DNA of 64,000 nucleotides from the NCBI RefSeq assembly GCF_014648295.1, contig NZ_BMQV01000004.1:1-64000 (forward strand). The letters run 5' to 3'. The number at the start of each line of letters is the position of its first letter. Positions within the stretch are counted from its first letter, which is position 1. A program made the translations under genes and the position numbers. The notes under the pieces were generated by a model that was not told the DNA's origin, made no database searches, and worked only from the letters and a program-made list of their open reading frames with translations. The DNA comes from Shewanella saliphila. GTDB taxonomy: Bacteria; Pseudomonadota; Gammaproteobacteria; Enterobacterales; Shewanellaceae. Shown here piece after piece: positions 1-9,261 of this stretch.

Positions 1-122
1 ATGATAGGACAGGGTATGTGTTCAGCAACTATGCTGAATGGAAGTATGCATGAGCCGTATACGAGGTCCGTACGTACGGTTCTGTGAGAGGGATGGGGCG
101 GTGACGCCTCACCCTACTCGAT
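1..122 (+). mobile_element. 3' end of a group II intron (domains V and VI)
   Basis: Only the 3' part of this self-splicing retroelement lies in the window. Domain V spans about 52-82: the arms GAGCCGTA (52-59) and TACGGTTC (75-82) pair, with a 2-nt CG bulge at 73-74 and an upper TACG/CGTA helix. Domain VI spans 86-119: GAG pairs with CTC, AGGG with CCCT, and GGGGCG with CGCCTC around a GTGA tetraloop, leaving an unpaired A at 116. That A is the seventh base from an intron end at 122 (GAT), as expected for the lariat branch point and for a 3' end in AY. The reverse-transcriptase ORF would lie upstream, outside the window. Class assignment is not possible from this piece, though domain V resembles CL-type bacterial introns from memory. 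Confidence 0.85.
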
Positions 123-134
123 GTTTCTGATCGA

Positions 135-163
135 TTGAATACTGTTTTTATATACAGTAATAT
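135..163 (+). promoter_or_regulatory. dinB promoter with LexA (SOS) box
   Basis: The 20-mer TACTGTTTTTATATACAGTA at 140-159 contains a perfect CTGT-N8-ACAG LexA operator (142-157). It fills the 17-bp spacer between a -35-like TTGAAT (135-140) and a -10-like TAATAT (158-163), so bound LexA should block RNA polymerase. This predicts SOS induction of dinB, as in other gammaproteobacteria. The operator match is seen directly; the -35 and -10 calls (4 of 6 bases each) are inferred. Confidence 0.85.
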
Positions 164-197
164 GAAATCAGTTGAATTATTCAGTGATGGTTTAAGA

Positions 198-1277
198 ATG
201 CGTAAAATCATTCACATCGATATGGATTGTTACTTTGCTGCCGTTGAAATGCGCGATTTTCCGGAGTTACGAGGAAAGCCCATTGCCGTAGGTGGTAGAA
301 GCGATCGCCGAGGCGTGATAAGTACCTGCAGTTATGAAGCACGCCAGTTTGGTGTGCGCAGTGCTATGTCGAGTTATCATGCTTTGCAACTGTGCCCGCA
401 GCTAATTTTGGTGCCCGGACGGATGCATGTATATAAATTTGTGTCAGGGCAAATACGCGAAATTTTTCATCGTTATACCGATTTAGTCGAGCCTTTGTCA
501 TTGGATGAGGCTTACCTTGATGTCACCGATTGCACCGAACATAAAGGCAGTGCCACTTTAATTGCTAATGCAATACGCGATGAGATATTTGCCGTGACAG
601 GTTTAACCGCATCTGCCGGTGTCGCGCCTATCAAGTTTTTAGCCAAAATTGCCTCAGATTTAAACAAGCCCAATGGGCAATATGTGATCACCCCTAACCA
701 AATCAGTGACTTTGTTAAAGACTTACCGTTAAGCAAAATTCCCGGAGTGGGCAAAGTGACCTCGCAAAAGTTGGCTGATATCGGCTTAACAACGTGTTTT
801 GATGTACAACAGTATCCGCAAGCCAAACTCATTGAGGCTTTTGGTAAGTTTGGTCATGTACTTATCGAGCGATCACAAGGGATTGATCATCGCCAAATTA
901 GTCCGCACAGGGTTCGCAAATCGGTAGGCGTTGAAACCACCTTAGCCAAGGACATATTCACCCTAGAGCAATGTCATCAAGTACTGCCACAGCTTATCCA
1001 GGAGTTAAGTGCGCGGGTACAACGCAGCGCTAAAGATCGTATAGTGAACAAGCAAGTCGTCAAGCTCAAGTTTAATGACTTTAAACAAACCACCATTGAA
1101 CAGCGCAGTGATGAGATATCGGTGAATGTGTTTTACCAACTGCTTGAACAAGCGTTATTACGTGCCGAAGGTCGTGGAATAAGGTTAATCGGTGTGAGTA
1201 TAGGCTTAGCTGATATGACTGCGGCTAACAACAATGAGGCTGATGCCAATTTGACTCAGCTCGACTTAGCATTTTAG
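198..1277 (+). CDS. dinB: DNA polymerase IV (Y-family translesion polymerase)
   Basis: Error-prone polymerase that copies past damaged template bases during the SOS response, working with the beta clamp. The N-terminus carries the metal-binding [11 protein letters not shown] motif (Asp8, Asp10), and the palm has SLDEAYLD with the catalytic Asp103/Glu104. Fingers, thumb and little-finger regions follow in normal order. The length of 359 aa is close to the 351 aa of E. coli Pol IV. I start at ATG 198 because [10 protein letters not shown] matches the family N-terminus. In-frame upstream starts (for example ATG 162) would add residues the family lacks. The ribosome binding site is weak. The gene is convergent with pepD and shares a terminator with it. 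Confidence 0.96.
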   Translation: MRKIIHIDMDCYFAAVEMRDFPELRGKPIAVGGRSDRRGVISTCSYEARQFGVRSAMSSYHALQLCPQLILVPGRMHVYKFVSGQIREIFHRYTDLVEPLSLDEAYLDVTDCTEHKGSATLIANAIRDEIFAVTGLTASAGVAPIKFLAKIASDLNKPNGQYVITPNQISDFVKDLPLSKIPGVGKVTSQKLADIGLTTCFDVQQYPQAKLIEAFGKFGHVLIERSQGIDHRQISPHRVRKSVGVETTLAKDIFTLEQCHQVLPQLIQELSARVQRSAKDRIVNKQVVKLKFNDFKQTTIEQRSDEISVNVFYQLLEQALLRAEGRGIRLIGVSIGLADMTAANNNEADANLTQLDLAF

Positions 1278-1290
1278 ATTGCGCAGAAAC

Positions 1291-1320
1291 AATAAAGGCG
1301 ACATCAACGTCGCCTTTATT
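1291..1320. terminator. bidirectional terminator between dinB and pepD
   Basis: A perfect 12-bp stem (1291-1302 with 1309-1320) encloses a six-base loop. A-rich and T-rich flanks lie on both sides, so it can end transcripts from either strand of this convergent pair. Confidence 0.88.
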
Positions 1321-1345
1321 ATTCAATTGAGTTATTTACGCATAA

Positions 1346-2809
1346 TTAGGCATTTTTTGCTGGAATACGCGCTAGCACGGCTAATAATAATTCCCAGTAT
1401 TGGCCAACAGTGGTGATGTTCACCATTTCATCAGGGCTGTGTGGGTAGCGAATGGTTGGTCCAATCGAGACCATATCCATTAGCGGATAAGGCTCTTTAA
1501 ATAAACCACATTCAAGACCTGCGTGGATAACCATAATGGTCGGGTCTTTCTTATAAATATCATTATAAGTGTCACGCACAATGGCCATCACTGGTGAACT
1601 ACTGTCAGGCTTCCAGCCCGGATAAGCACCACTTAAATCAATACTGGCACCAGCTAAGTTTGCCAATGCAGTGAGTGTACCGGCAATTTCTTCACGGCCA
1701 GAGTCGATTAATGAACGAATAAGGCATAACACTTCAACGCTCTCATCTTCGGTGCTAATCACACCAATATTAAGTGAGGTTTCAGTGACACCTTCCACTT
1801 CATCGCTCATGCGGATCACCCCGTTCGGGCTGGCATGAAGTAAATCGATTAAGGTGTTTTGTGCATCTTCGCCCATCACTTTTGCTGGTGCGGTAATTTC
1901 AGCTAAGGTCAGTAACATATCTGGGTCAGCAATGGCTAACTCTGCGCGCACTAATGCTTGAAAGCTTGCTATAGCCTCATTAAGCGCAGCAACATTTTCG
2001 CTTGGTAGCATAAATTCAATATTGGCTTCACGCGGTATGGCATTACGCAGTGAACCACCCGAGAAGCTGACTAACTCAAGTGCTAACTCGTCACTGTATT
2101 TAAACAAAAAACGGGCCAGTAATTTGTTGGCATTACCACGACCTAGGTGAATGTTCACCCCTGAGTGGCCGCCTTTTAAGCCCGACATAGTTAATGAGAA
2201 GCTCGCATTACTTTGCTCTGGAGCTTGCCATGACATAGGCACACTGATTTGTGCATCAACACCGCCAGCACACCCCATGTAGATTTCACCTTCTTGCTCT
2301 GAGTCGGTGTTAATCAGAATGTCGGCATCAAGGTAGCCGGCTTCTAAGCCAAAAGCACCGGTCATGCCTGCTTCTTCATCAATGGTAAGTAAGACTTCTA
2401 GTGGACCATGTTTAATGTCAGAGCAGCCAAGAACGGCTAACGCTGAAGACATGCCGATACCGTTGTCAGAGCCTAAAGTTGTGCCTCTGGCTTTAACCCA
2501 GTCACCATCAACATAGGCTTCGATTGGATCGGTTTCAAAATTATGCACTTTGTCGGCATTCTTTTGCGGCACCATATCAATGTGTGCTTGTAGCACCACG
2601 GTTTTGCAATTTTCCATGCCTGGCGTAGCAGGCTTACGAATAATTAAATTGCCTACTTTGTCTTCAACAACAGCAAGCCCTTGAGCTTTAGCCCATTGCT
2701 GGATATGTTGCGATAACGCCTGTTCATGTTTTGAAGGATGTGGAATAGCGCAAATTTGTTCAAACCATTGCCAAAGAGGCTGAGGATATAATTGAGTTAA
2801 TGCAGTCAC
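1346..2809 (-). CDS. pepD: aminoacyl-histidine dipeptidase (peptidase D, M20 family)
   Basis: Cytosolic zinc dipeptidase that splits Xaa-His dipeptides such as carnosine and other unblocked dipeptides. The 487-aa protein matches the usual M20C length of about 485. Visible motifs are the metal-binding QAHIDMV, GSDNGIGM and the TIDEEAGMTGAFG segment with the general-base glutamate. GGHSGVNIH marks the lid/dimerisation domain, and a C-terminal HAGLECG supplies a further ligand. It is transcribed toward dinB. The 163 bp separating it from the next gene must hold both divergent promoters. No local regulator is seen. Confidence 0.95.
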   Translation of the reverse strand: MTALTQLYPQPLWQWFEQICAIPHPSKHEQALSQHIQQWAKAQGLAVVEDKVGNLIIRKPATPGMENCKTVVLQAHIDMVPQKNADKVHNFETDPIEAYVDGDWVKARGTTLGSDNGIGMSSALAVLGCSDIKHGPLEVLLTIDEEAGMTGAFGLEAGYLDADILINTDSEQEGEIYMGCAGGVDAQISVPMSWQAPEQSNASFSLTMSGLKGGHSGVNIHLGRGNANKLLARFLFKYSDELALELVSFSGGSLRNAIPREANIEFMLPSENVAALNEAIASFQALVRAELAIADPDMLLTLAEITAPAKVMGEDAQNTLIDLLHASPNGVIRMSDEVEGVTETSLNIGVISTEDESVEVLCLIRSLIDSGREEIAGTLTALANLAGASIDLSGAYPGWKPDSSSPVMAIVRDTYNDIYKKDPTIMVIHAGLECGLFKEPYPLMDMVSIGPTIRYPHSPDEMVNITTVGQYWELLLAVLARIPAKNA

Positions 2810-2972
2810 GAAACGCCCTCTATGAAGAATTCAGTCGGATACGACAGATGTAAGACTATTTTAACATATTCTGCGGTGTTACTTGATATTGCCACACCGA
2901 TTTGCCAAGGTTTAGACCACAAATCTGTAAATAATTATGAACCAATAACGCTATTGTTGAATAAGGACTTTT

Positions 2973-4514
2973 ATGACTCAAATAAATCAAACTGCGCAAG
3001 CATTTCAAGTGCCTTTCATTGATGTCACCAGTGACGAAGCCATTTTTGAAGGTGAAGGTTGGGATGCTGTGGTGGTTATTGCGCCGAGCCTTGCTGATAT
3101 TAAGCAAGATGAAATTAATTTACTGGCAGCCCATGCTAGCCAAATTGATATGCGTGTTGGCCAAAGTGCCACTTTACTGTTTGCGCCAGGCCTAGCCGGT
3201 GGGCGTTTAATTATTTCACCAGTGGCAGATACTGATAATGCTTACCATGATGTACGTGTGTTTGCTAAAGCTGCGCGTGAGGGCATTGCTATTGCAAAAG
3301 CCGCAGGTGCGACTAAACCATTACTTGTAGTGCCAGCGGTAAGTGATACGCGCTTTCAAAATGCACAACAAGTTGCTGCATTAGCATGTGGGCAAGAGTT
3401 ATGGCAACCACTAGAAGCGCGCGAAGCAAAGACATTAACCCCAAGCTTAACCGCTATAGGCCTGCTTAATAGCGCATCTCATAGCATGTTAATTAACGCA
3501 GCAGAATCAGGAAGAGTACTGGCGCGAGATCTTTGCGGCACCGAACCTGAGCGTATGTCTGCCATGGGCTTTGCCCAATATTGTGTGGATGCTTTTGCTG
3601 ATAGCGGATTAGCGGTTTCTGTCATAGACCAGGTTGATCAGTTAACTACTGACTACCCGTTATTAAGCGCAGTGGGCCGAAGCTCGTTTGATGTTGCGCG
3701 CCATCACCCTCGAGTGGTGAAACTTGAATATGTCGGCGAGGGTACCATAACTAAGACCTTATTCTTTGCCGGTAAAGGGGTGGTTTACGATACGGGCGGC
3801 GCGGATATTAAAGTGGCTGGCTCAATGGCGGGTATGAGCCGTGATAAAGGCGGTGCCGCAGCTGTAGCAGGGTTGATGAAAGCATTATCCATTATTAAAC
3901 CCAAAGGGGTAAAGGTCGTTGCGGAGCTTGGTTTGGTGAGAAACAGTATTGGTAGCGATGCCTTTGTAACAGATGAGATCATTACCAGTCATGCAGGCAT
4001 GCGAGTGCGTATTGGCAATACCGATGCAGAAGGGCGTTTAGTGCTTGCCGATTTATTGTCGCATTTACGTATTCAAGCACAAAGCGCAATTAATCCTCAG
4101 TTGTTTTCGGTAGCAACATTAACGGGTCATGTTGTAAGGGCATATGGCGGTTATCCGGCATTAGTTGAAAATAGTGAGGCTAAAAACCAAGGTGTAGCAA
4201 CGTTATTGGCCCAGACGGGTGAGCAATGGGGCGAGCCATTTGAAGTGTCACGCCTACGTCCTGAGGATTTTGCTAAAGTGGCAGATAAAAATGGTGCTGC
4301 TGATGTGGTGTCATCTAATAACGGTCCGTCATCCATTACTGCTCGAGGACATCAATATCCAGCAGCGTTTTTAATTAACGCATCGGGCTTAGGGCAAACG
4401 GCGTTGCCTTTTACCCATATTGATATTGCAGGTAGCGCTGTAGAGGGCGATCCTTTATATGGTAAGCCAACCGCTAGCCCGTTGGTTACTTTATTACAGT
4501 TTGCGGTCTTGTAG
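2973..4514 (+). CDS. M17 leucyl aminopeptidase family protein (PepA/PepB-like)
   Basis: Manganese or zinc aminopeptidase that removes N-terminal residues from peptides. At 513 aa it has the two-domain M17 layout: a variable N-terminal domain (about 1-170) and a catalytic C-terminal domain. The two-metal site is intact: GKGVVYDTGG (Lys268, Asp273), RDKGG (Asp291) and the signature NTDAEGRL (Asp351, Glu353, Arg355). The start at 2973 follows an AAGGA-type binding site. The N-terminal half is divergent, so it is probably not the XerC/D-accessory PepA itself. It is divergent from pepD, giving a local pair of peptide-degrading genes. Exact substrate preference cannot be read from the sequence. Confidence 0.9.
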   Translation: MTQINQTAQAFQVPFIDVTSDEAIFEGEGWDAVVVIAPSLADIKQDEINLLAAHASQIDMRVGQSATLLFAPGLAGGRLIISPVADTDNAYHDVRVFAKAAREGIAIAKAAGATKPLLVVPAVSDTRFQNAQQVAALACGQELWQPLEAREAKTLTPSLTAIGLLNSASHSMLINAAESGRVLARDLCGTEPERMSAMGFAQYCVDAFADSGLAVSVIDQVDQLTTDYPLLSAVGRSSFDVARHHPRVVKLEYVGEGTITKTLFFAGKGVVYDTGGADIKVAGSMAGMSRDKGGAAAVAGLMKALSIIKPKGVKVVAELGLVRNSIGSDAFVTDEIITSHAGMRVRIGNTDAEGRLVLADLLSHLRIQAQSAINPQLFSVATLTGHVVRAYGGYPALVENSEAKNQGVATLLAQTGEQWGEPFEVSRLRPEDFAKVADKNGAADVVSSNNGPSSITARGHQYPAAFLINASGLGQTALPFTHIDIAGSAVEGDPLYGKPTASPLVTLLQFAVL

Positions 4515-4657
4515 TTTTTTATGCTTTAAGTTGTTGTTTTTGTATGGGTAATGGTAATGCAAACAACTTTGCAACAATAGTTGTACATAGTTTTAATACG
4601 AAAGTTTGTAATAAAATCACTTTTAGAACGTTTTTTGTGAATTAAAGCAAATAATGC
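4515..4657. other. AT-rich spacer after the M17 peptidase
   Basis: No convincing gene or terminator is visible. The stretch is AT-rich and leads into the promoter of the small RNA/small-protein locus. Confidence 0.5.
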
Positions 4658-4685
4658 TTGTAATTAAATTACATTTTTGTATAAT
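4658..4685 (+). promoter_or_regulatory. predicted sigma-70 promoter of the 4692-5136 locus
   Basis: A perfect TATAAT (4680-4685) lies 16 bp after TTGTAA (4658-4663). Transcription would begin near 4692, just at an 8-bp perfect hairpin (GTCGACAA 4693-4700 with TTGTCGAC 4710-4717). A hairpin at the very 5' end is a common RNA-stabilising arrangement. The promoter is inferred from consensus only. Confidence 0.65.
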
Positions 4686-4691
4686 TCTTCT

Positions 4692-4857
4692 CGTCGACAA
4701 GCATTGTGATTGTCGACTCTAGTTAATCCAGGATGGATATAGCCTCCAAGGATCTGAGTGACAAGTTGTCTCAACGGATTTGAGAAATGTACGTTCCAAG
4801 GAACCGAGCCAAGCTTTACTAGGTTTATACAACTTAACTTTATTCAGGAGAAAGACT
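4692..4857 (+). ncRNA. structured 5' leader of unknown class
   Basis: About 165 nt lie between the predicted start site and a short ORF. Visible structure includes the 5' hairpin (4693-4717), complementary CTAGT (around 4719) and ACTAG (around 4819) segments that could close a domain, a GTTCC/GGAAC pair near 4792-4803, and two copies of CCAAGGA. I compared it mentally with FMN, TPP, SAM, lysine, glycine, cobalamin, purine, Mn2+ and c-di-GMP riboswitch cores and saw none of them. It may be a riboswitch-like or attenuating leader, or part of a dual-function RNA. The role is unknown. Confidence 0.45.
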
Positions 4858-4953
4858 ATGTCTTACACAGGTAACAGCAAAATTTATTGGCAAAACACTT
4901 GGTTTGCTGACGTAACCGTTTTACGTGGCGGTATATTCGCCATGAAACTTTAA
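4858..4953 (+). CDS. 31-residue small protein or leader peptide, unknown
   Basis: An ATG preceded by a strong ribosome binding site (CAGGAGAAAG at about 4846-4855) opens a 31-codon frame ending in TAA. The peptide begins MSYTGNSKIYWQ and ends GGIFAMKL. It has several aromatic residues, no signal peptide and no clear transmembrane helix. I do not recognise it. It sits inside a transcription unit with its own predicted promoter and terminator and a long structured leader, which makes chance occurrence less likely. It could be a functional microprotein or a regulatory leader peptide. Confidence 0.55.
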   Translation: MSYTGNSKIYWQNTWFADVTVLRGGIFAMKL

Positions 4954-5108
4954 GAATTGACCCTCTTAAAGTCGCTTTAATATCCATCAACCTTTTGTTC
5001 GTCTCGTTTGACGTTTTAGACAAGGTGGTAAATTAGTTAATTTATCGCCACATCACGTTAAGTGGTGCTAGCTTTCCTTTCCCCATATGGGATGCTTGTA
5101 ACATGTCT
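4954..5108 (+). ncRNA. structured 3' region downstream of the 31-codon ORF
   Basis: About 150 nt lie between the small ORF and a terminator, with no ORF of its own. Two stem-loops are visible: GTGG/CCAC plus TAAATTA/TAATTTA near 5025-5052, and CATCAC/GTGGTG near 5051-5067. Such a long structured 3' part is unusual for an mRNA of 31 codons and hints at RNA-level function. Confidence 0.4.
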
Positions 5109-5136
5109 GCCTACTCTTCTGAGTAGGCTTTTTTTT
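5109..5136 (+). terminator. strong rho-independent terminator
   Basis: GCCTACTC (5109-5116) pairs perfectly with GAGTAGGC (5121-5128) around a TTCT loop and is followed by eight T residues. It closes the 4692-5136 unit and isolates it from the downstream permease gene. Confidence 0.92.
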
Positions 5137-5384
5137 GCCTCAAATTTATTAATTCGCTGTATAAAAAACTGAAATCTTTGAATAAAAAAGCGGTTTATAG
5201 CTATCAGCGCGGTAAATAATTATAATCTCCCCCCTTAAAGTTGGCATAGCTTCACATTGTTGGTTTTATGATCCCGTTATACTGCTTTATTGTGTTGCGT
5301 GACAGCTTAATGACTTAGCTAACCCCACCTATTGCAATTAAAACAATTATTTAAATTTAACCCTTACCCAAGGAACCTTGTTCC

Positions 5385-6674
5385 ATGTTAGAAAAATTAT
5401 TTAAATTAAAACAAAACAACACCAGCCTAAAGCAAGAAGCTGTCGCCGGTTTAACCACGTTTTTAACCATGGCATACATCATTTTTGTTAACCCAATGAT
5501 GTTAGCTGACGCCGGAATGGATCACGGTGCAGTATTTGTCGCAACCTGCTTAGCGGCTGCTGTGGGTTGTTTAATTATGGGATTATTAGCTAATTATCCT
5601 ATCGCTCTAGCTCCAGGGATGGGATTAAATGCCTTTTTCACCTACACAGTAGTGGGTGAGATGGGTTATAGCTGGGAAACCGCATTAGGTGCGGTGTTTA
5701 TGTCTGGCGTGTGCTTTTTGATTTTATCGTTAGTGAAAATCCGTGAGTGGATTGTCAACAGTATTCCAATGTCATTGCGTTTTGGTATTGCAGCCGGTAT
5801 CGGTTTATTTTTAGCGTTAATTGGTTTAAAAAGTGCCGGTATTGTAGTGGCAAGCCCTGCAACCCTAGTCACTATGGGAGACATCACGTCTTTCCCTGCG
5901 ATGATGGCAGCATTAGGCTTCTTTTTGATTATCGCTATGGTGCAACGCGGACTTAAAGCGGCGGTCATTTTCAGTATTTTGATTGTGACAGTTTTAGGCT
6001 TGTTATTTGGTGATGTGCAATATAACGGGCTGGTTTCAATGCCACCTTCAATTGCGCCAACCTTCATGAAAATGGACCTATCAAGCGTGCTTGAAGTGAG
6101 CATGTTGTCGGTTATTTTTGCCTTCTTATTTGTCGACTTGTTTGATACCTCTGGTACTTTGGTTGCCGTAGCTCAGCGTGGTGGTTTACTTGATGATAAA
6201 GGCCGTTTACCTCGCGTTAAGCGCGCGTTGACTGCCGACAGTGTTGCGACCATTACTGGCGCTGCACTAGGAACATCAACTACCACTAGTTATATTGAAA
6301 GTACTGCGGGTGTAAGTGCCGGCGGGCGTACCGGATTAACAGCCGTGGTTGTTGGTTTGTTGTTTATTGCGTCGCTGTTTATCTCACCATTGGCAGGAAT
6401 GGTGCCTGCATACGCCACTGCCGGAACATTATTTTATGTCGCCATTCTAATGATGTCTGGTTTAGTGAACGTTGAGTGGGAAGATTTAACCGAAGCGGCG
6501 CCAGTTGTCGTAACATGTTTATTGATGCCATTAACCTTTTCGATTGCGAATGCGATTGGTTTTGGCTTTATCTCATATGCGGTAATTAAAATGATGACAG
6601 GTCGATTTAAAGATTTGAATTCAGGCGTATTGGTTGTAGCAGCGCTGTTTATTGCTAAATTTGCTTACAGTTAA
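5385..6674 (+). CDS. NCS2-family purine permease (AzgA-like)
   Basis: Inner-membrane proton symporter of the AzgA subgroup, which imports adenine, hypoxanthine or guanine. The 429-aa protein is close to the 444-455 aa of E. coli AdeP/AdeQ/GhxP/GhxQ. The N-terminus AGLTTFLTMAYIIFVNP and GMGLNAFFTY are AzgA signatures. The VDLFDTSGTLVAVAQR and GTSTTTSYIESTAGV segments hold the substrate-binding half-helices. Many hydrophobic segments run to the C-terminus. The ATG follows AAGGAACC. The sequence does not separate adenine from guanine/hypoxanthine specificity. Position fits a purine-salvage role, though the deo cluster lies more than 40 kb away. I saw no purine riboswitch or clear PurR box upstream. 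Confidence 0.9.
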   Translation: MLEKLFKLKQNNTSLKQEAVAGLTTFLTMAYIIFVNPMMLADAGMDHGAVFVATCLAAAVGCLIMGLLANYPIALAPGMGLNAFFTYTVVGEMGYSWETALGAVFMSGVCFLILSLVKIREWIVNSIPMSLRFGIAAGIGLFLALIGLKSAGIVVASPATLVTMGDITSFPAMMAALGFFLIIAMVQRGLKAAVIFSILIVTVLGLLFGDVQYNGLVSMPPSIAPTFMKMDLSSVLEVSMLSVIFAFLFVDLFDTSGTLVAVAQRGGLLDDKGRLPRVKRALTADSVATITGAALGTSTTTSYIESTAGVSAGGRTGLTAVVVGLLFIASLFISPLAGMVPAYATAGTLFYVAILMMSGLVNVEWEDLTEAAPVVVTCLLMPLTFSIANAIGFGFISYAVIKMMTGRFKDLNSGVLVVAALFIAKFAYS

Positions 6675-6710
6675 TGATCCGTTGATGAGTTGATTTATCA
6701 ACAGTTGATC

Positions 6711-6741
6711 AACAAAAAGGGCCTTTGGGCCCTTTTTTGTT
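6711..6741 (+). terminator. terminator after the purine permease
   Basis: AAAAAGGGCC (6714-6723) pairs with GGCCCTTTTT (6728-6737) around a TTTG loop, ending in a T-run. Confidence 0.9.
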
Positions 6742-6845
6742 GTGCAATGATAAAAAAAGCCCAGTATTAGTGGCTTTCACTATGAATTAGTCACCGAATT
6801 GGGTATAAAAATAATTCGAATATTTTTAGTTAACTGAGTGACATA

Positions 6846-7955
6846 ATGGGTTATCGCCGTGTAGTGGTTAAGTTAGGGACGAGTGTGTTGACATCGGGCA
6901 GTAAAAAGCTTGATAAAGCACACATGGTGGAATTAGCAAGGCAAATGACCCAGCTAATGCATGCGGGTGTTGAAGTCGTTTTATGCACATCGGGTGCAAT
7001 AGCGGCTGGGCGCGAACACCTGCAATACCCCGTATTTCCCGACACTATGGCAAATAAACAATTATTGGCAGCAGTAGGCCAAAGTCAGTTAATTTTAGCC
7101 TGGTCACAACTCTTTAGTATTTACGGTTTACATGTGGGGCAGTTATTACTCACTCGCGCTGATCTGCATGATCGCGAACGCTATCTCAATGCGCGAGACA
7201 CCTTAAATGCACTGCTAGCGAACAATATTATCCCGATTATTAATGAGAATGACGCGGTAGCCACTAATGAAATTAAGGTGGGTGATAATGACAATTTATC
7301 AGCCCGTGCAGCCTTATTATGTGACGCTGACTTATTGATTTTGCTAACCGATCAAAAAGGCTTATTTGACGCCGATCCGCGCACTAATCCAGATGCGCAA
7401 TTGATTAAACAAGTGGTGAATATTGATGACAGTTTGCGCTTACTTGCGGGGGGGTCTGTATCGGGCCTAGGCACTGGGGGAATGGCGACTAAACTCGAAG
7501 CGGCTGATATTGCCCGTCGTGCTGGTATAGAAGTCGTCATCGCGTCGGGTCATCATCCTGATGTGATCACTAAAGTTGCAGACCGTGAATCTGTTGGTAC
7601 TCATTTTAGTGCAATTGAAAACCCGCTAGAAAGCCGTAAGCAGTGGATTTTGGCTGGCCCTGCAACTCAAGGTAAGCTTGTCATCGATGCCGGCGCGTCT
7701 ACCGCGGTGGTGGCCAATGGTCGCAGTTTATTGTCTAAAGGTATTGTTGCCGTTGAAGGTAAATTTGATCGCGGTGCCACGTTATTAATTATTGATCAGC
7801 AAGGTAAGGTGTTGGCCAAAGGCATGAGCCGTTATTGCGCCAATGACTTATCTAAAATTAGCGGTAAGCACTCAAATGATATAGAGCACTTACTGGGCTA
7901 TGACTACGGAGATGCGGTCATTCATCGTAATGATATGGTCGTACTGAATAACTAA
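6846..7955 (+). CDS. proB: glutamate 5-kinase
   Basis: First enzyme of proline synthesis. It phosphorylates glutamate to gamma-glutamyl phosphate in the cytosol and is normally feedback-inhibited by proline. The 369-aa protein matches E. coli ProB (367 aa). The amino-acid kinase domain fills residues 1 to about 260, with [25 protein letters not shown] and [16 protein letters not shown] domain follows (about 275-369). It is the first gene of a proBA operon, with a 10-bp gap before proA. Confidence 0.97.
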   Translation: MGYRRVVVKLGTSVLTSGSKKLDKAHMVELARQMTQLMHAGVEVVLCTSGAIAAGREHLQYPVFPDTMANKQLLAAVGQSQLILAWSQLFSIYGLHVGQLLLTRADLHDRERYLNARDTLNALLANNIIPIINENDAVATNEIKVGDNDNLSARAALLCDADLLILLTDQKGLFDADPRTNPDAQLIKQVVNIDDSLRLLAGGSVSGLGTGGMATKLEAADIARRAGIEVVIASGHHPDVITKVADRESVGTHFSAIENPLESRKQWILAGPATQGKLVIDAGASTAVVANGRSLLSKGIVAVEGKFDRGATLLIIDQQGKVLAKGMSRYCANDLSKISGKHSNDIEHLLGYDYGDAVIHRNDMVVLNN

Positions 7956-7965
7956 GGATAAGCAT

Positions 7966-9240
7966 ATGTCAGCCTCTGAAACAGAATATTTAACACAACT
8001 TGGCCAGCGTGCAAAAGCGGCAAGCTTTATTTTGGCCTCACTTTCCGCTAAACAAAAATCTGCTTTGTTGATGGAAATTTCTCATCAATTGGGTGAGCGT
8101 AAAGATGATATTTTACAGGCCAACGCCCAAGATGTGGCCAATGCCAAAGCGAATGGTTTAACCGACGCGATGATTGACCGCTTGATGTTGGATGAAGGCC
8201 GTCTCGCGGGCGTTATTGCCGATATCGACAATGTTATTGCACTTGCCGACCCTGTCGGTAATGAGTCTGAAAGCCGAGTGCTTGATAATGGCTTACGCCT
8301 TACACGTCGCAGTGTGCCATTGGGCGTCGTCGGGGTGATTTATGAAGCGCGCCCCAATGTGACTGTCGATATTGCCGTATTAGCCCTTAAAACCGGTAAC
8401 GCAGTAATTTTGCGTGGTGGTAAAGAAACGATCACCTCAAACAAAGTGTTGAGCGAGGTGATACGTTCAGCACTCGCCATGCAGAAGTTGCCGCAAGATG
8501 CGGTGCAACTGATTGACTCGCCCGACAGAAGTATTGTTAGCGGTTTGCTGCGTTTAGATAAATATGTCGATATGATCATTCCACGTGGCGGCCAAAATTT
8601 GCAGCGCTTGTGTGCGGAACAATCAAGTATTCCGGTCATTTTAGGGGGGATAGGGATTTGCCACTTATTTGTCGATAAACACGCTGATTTAGTGCGTGCA
8701 ATTGATGTTATCACGAATGCGAAAGTCCAGCGCCCGACGGTATGTAATGCATTAGATACCTTATTAGTACATCAGGATGTTGCTGCAGCATTTATTCCCA
8801 ATATCGCCTCACATTTGCATTCGCTTGGTGTGCGTTTTCATGCCTGTGACAAAGCGGCAGGGCATTTAGATGGTTTGGGTTTTGATGTGACAGCGGCACA
8901 TGATGAGTCATTTTCAACTGAGTGGTTATCGTTAACATTAGGCATTAAAGTTGTCAGTGATATCGATGTGGCTGTTGAGCATATTAGGCAATATTCAAGT
9001 GGTCACTCTGAGGCCATTTTAACCGATGATATACACGCCGCAGCACACTTTATGAACCAGGTAGACTCAGCGGCTGTGTATGTTAATGCCAGCACTCGGT
9101 TTACCGATGGTTCTCAATTTGGTTTAGGCGCCGAAGTGGCGGTGAGTACACAAAAATTGCATGCACGCGGCCCGATGGCGCTTGATGCATTAACCACTTA
9201 CAAGTGGCTTGCCTGGGGAGATTATACCAGCAGGCCATAA
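7966..9240 (+). CDS. proA: gamma-glutamyl phosphate reductase
   Basis: Second step of proline synthesis: NADPH-dependent reduction of gamma-glutamyl phosphate to glutamate semialdehyde, which cyclises to pyrroline-5-carboxylate. It is an aldehyde-dehydrogenase-fold protein of 424 aa (E. coli 417). The catalytic cysteine is in the [15 protein letters not shown] segment, and [13 protein letters not shown] and [15 protein letters not shown] are family signatures. An AAGGATAAGC binding site precedes the ATG. It is translated from the same transcript as proB, matching the labile intermediate passed between the two enzymes. Confidence 0.97.
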   Translation: MSASETEYLTQLGQRAKAASFILASLSAKQKSALLMEISHQLGERKDDILQANAQDVANAKANGLTDAMIDRLMLDEGRLAGVIADIDNVIALADPVGNESESRVLDNGLRLTRRSVPLGVVGVIYEARPNVTVDIAVLALKTGNAVILRGGKETITSNKVLSEVIRSALAMQKLPQDAVQLIDSPDRSIVSGLLRLDKYVDMIIPRGGQNLQRLCAEQSSIPVILGGIGICHLFVDKHADLVRAIDVITNAKVQRPTVCNALDTLLVHQDVAAAFIPNIASHLHSLGVRFHACDKAAGHLDGLGFDVTAAHDESFSTEWLSLTLGIKVVSDIDVAVEHIRQYSSGHSEAILTDDIHAAAHFMNQVDSAAVYVNASTRFTDGSQFGLGAEVAVSTQKLHARGPMALDALTTYKWLAWGDYTSRP

Positions 9241-9261
9241 ATTATATTAATCATCACTTAT

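Noticed and set aside
2822..3022. 66-codon frame between pepD and the M17 peptidase
   Set aside because: It overlaps the well-supported start of the M17 gene in another frame and has no family match.
5137..5384. Purine riboswitch or PurR operator before the purine permease
   Set aside because: I found neither the purine-aptamer core nor an ACGCAAACGTTTGCGT-like palindrome.
5666..6103. 145-codon minus-strand frame inside the purine permease
   Set aside because: Shadow of hydrophobic codons in the permease; no start signal or family match.
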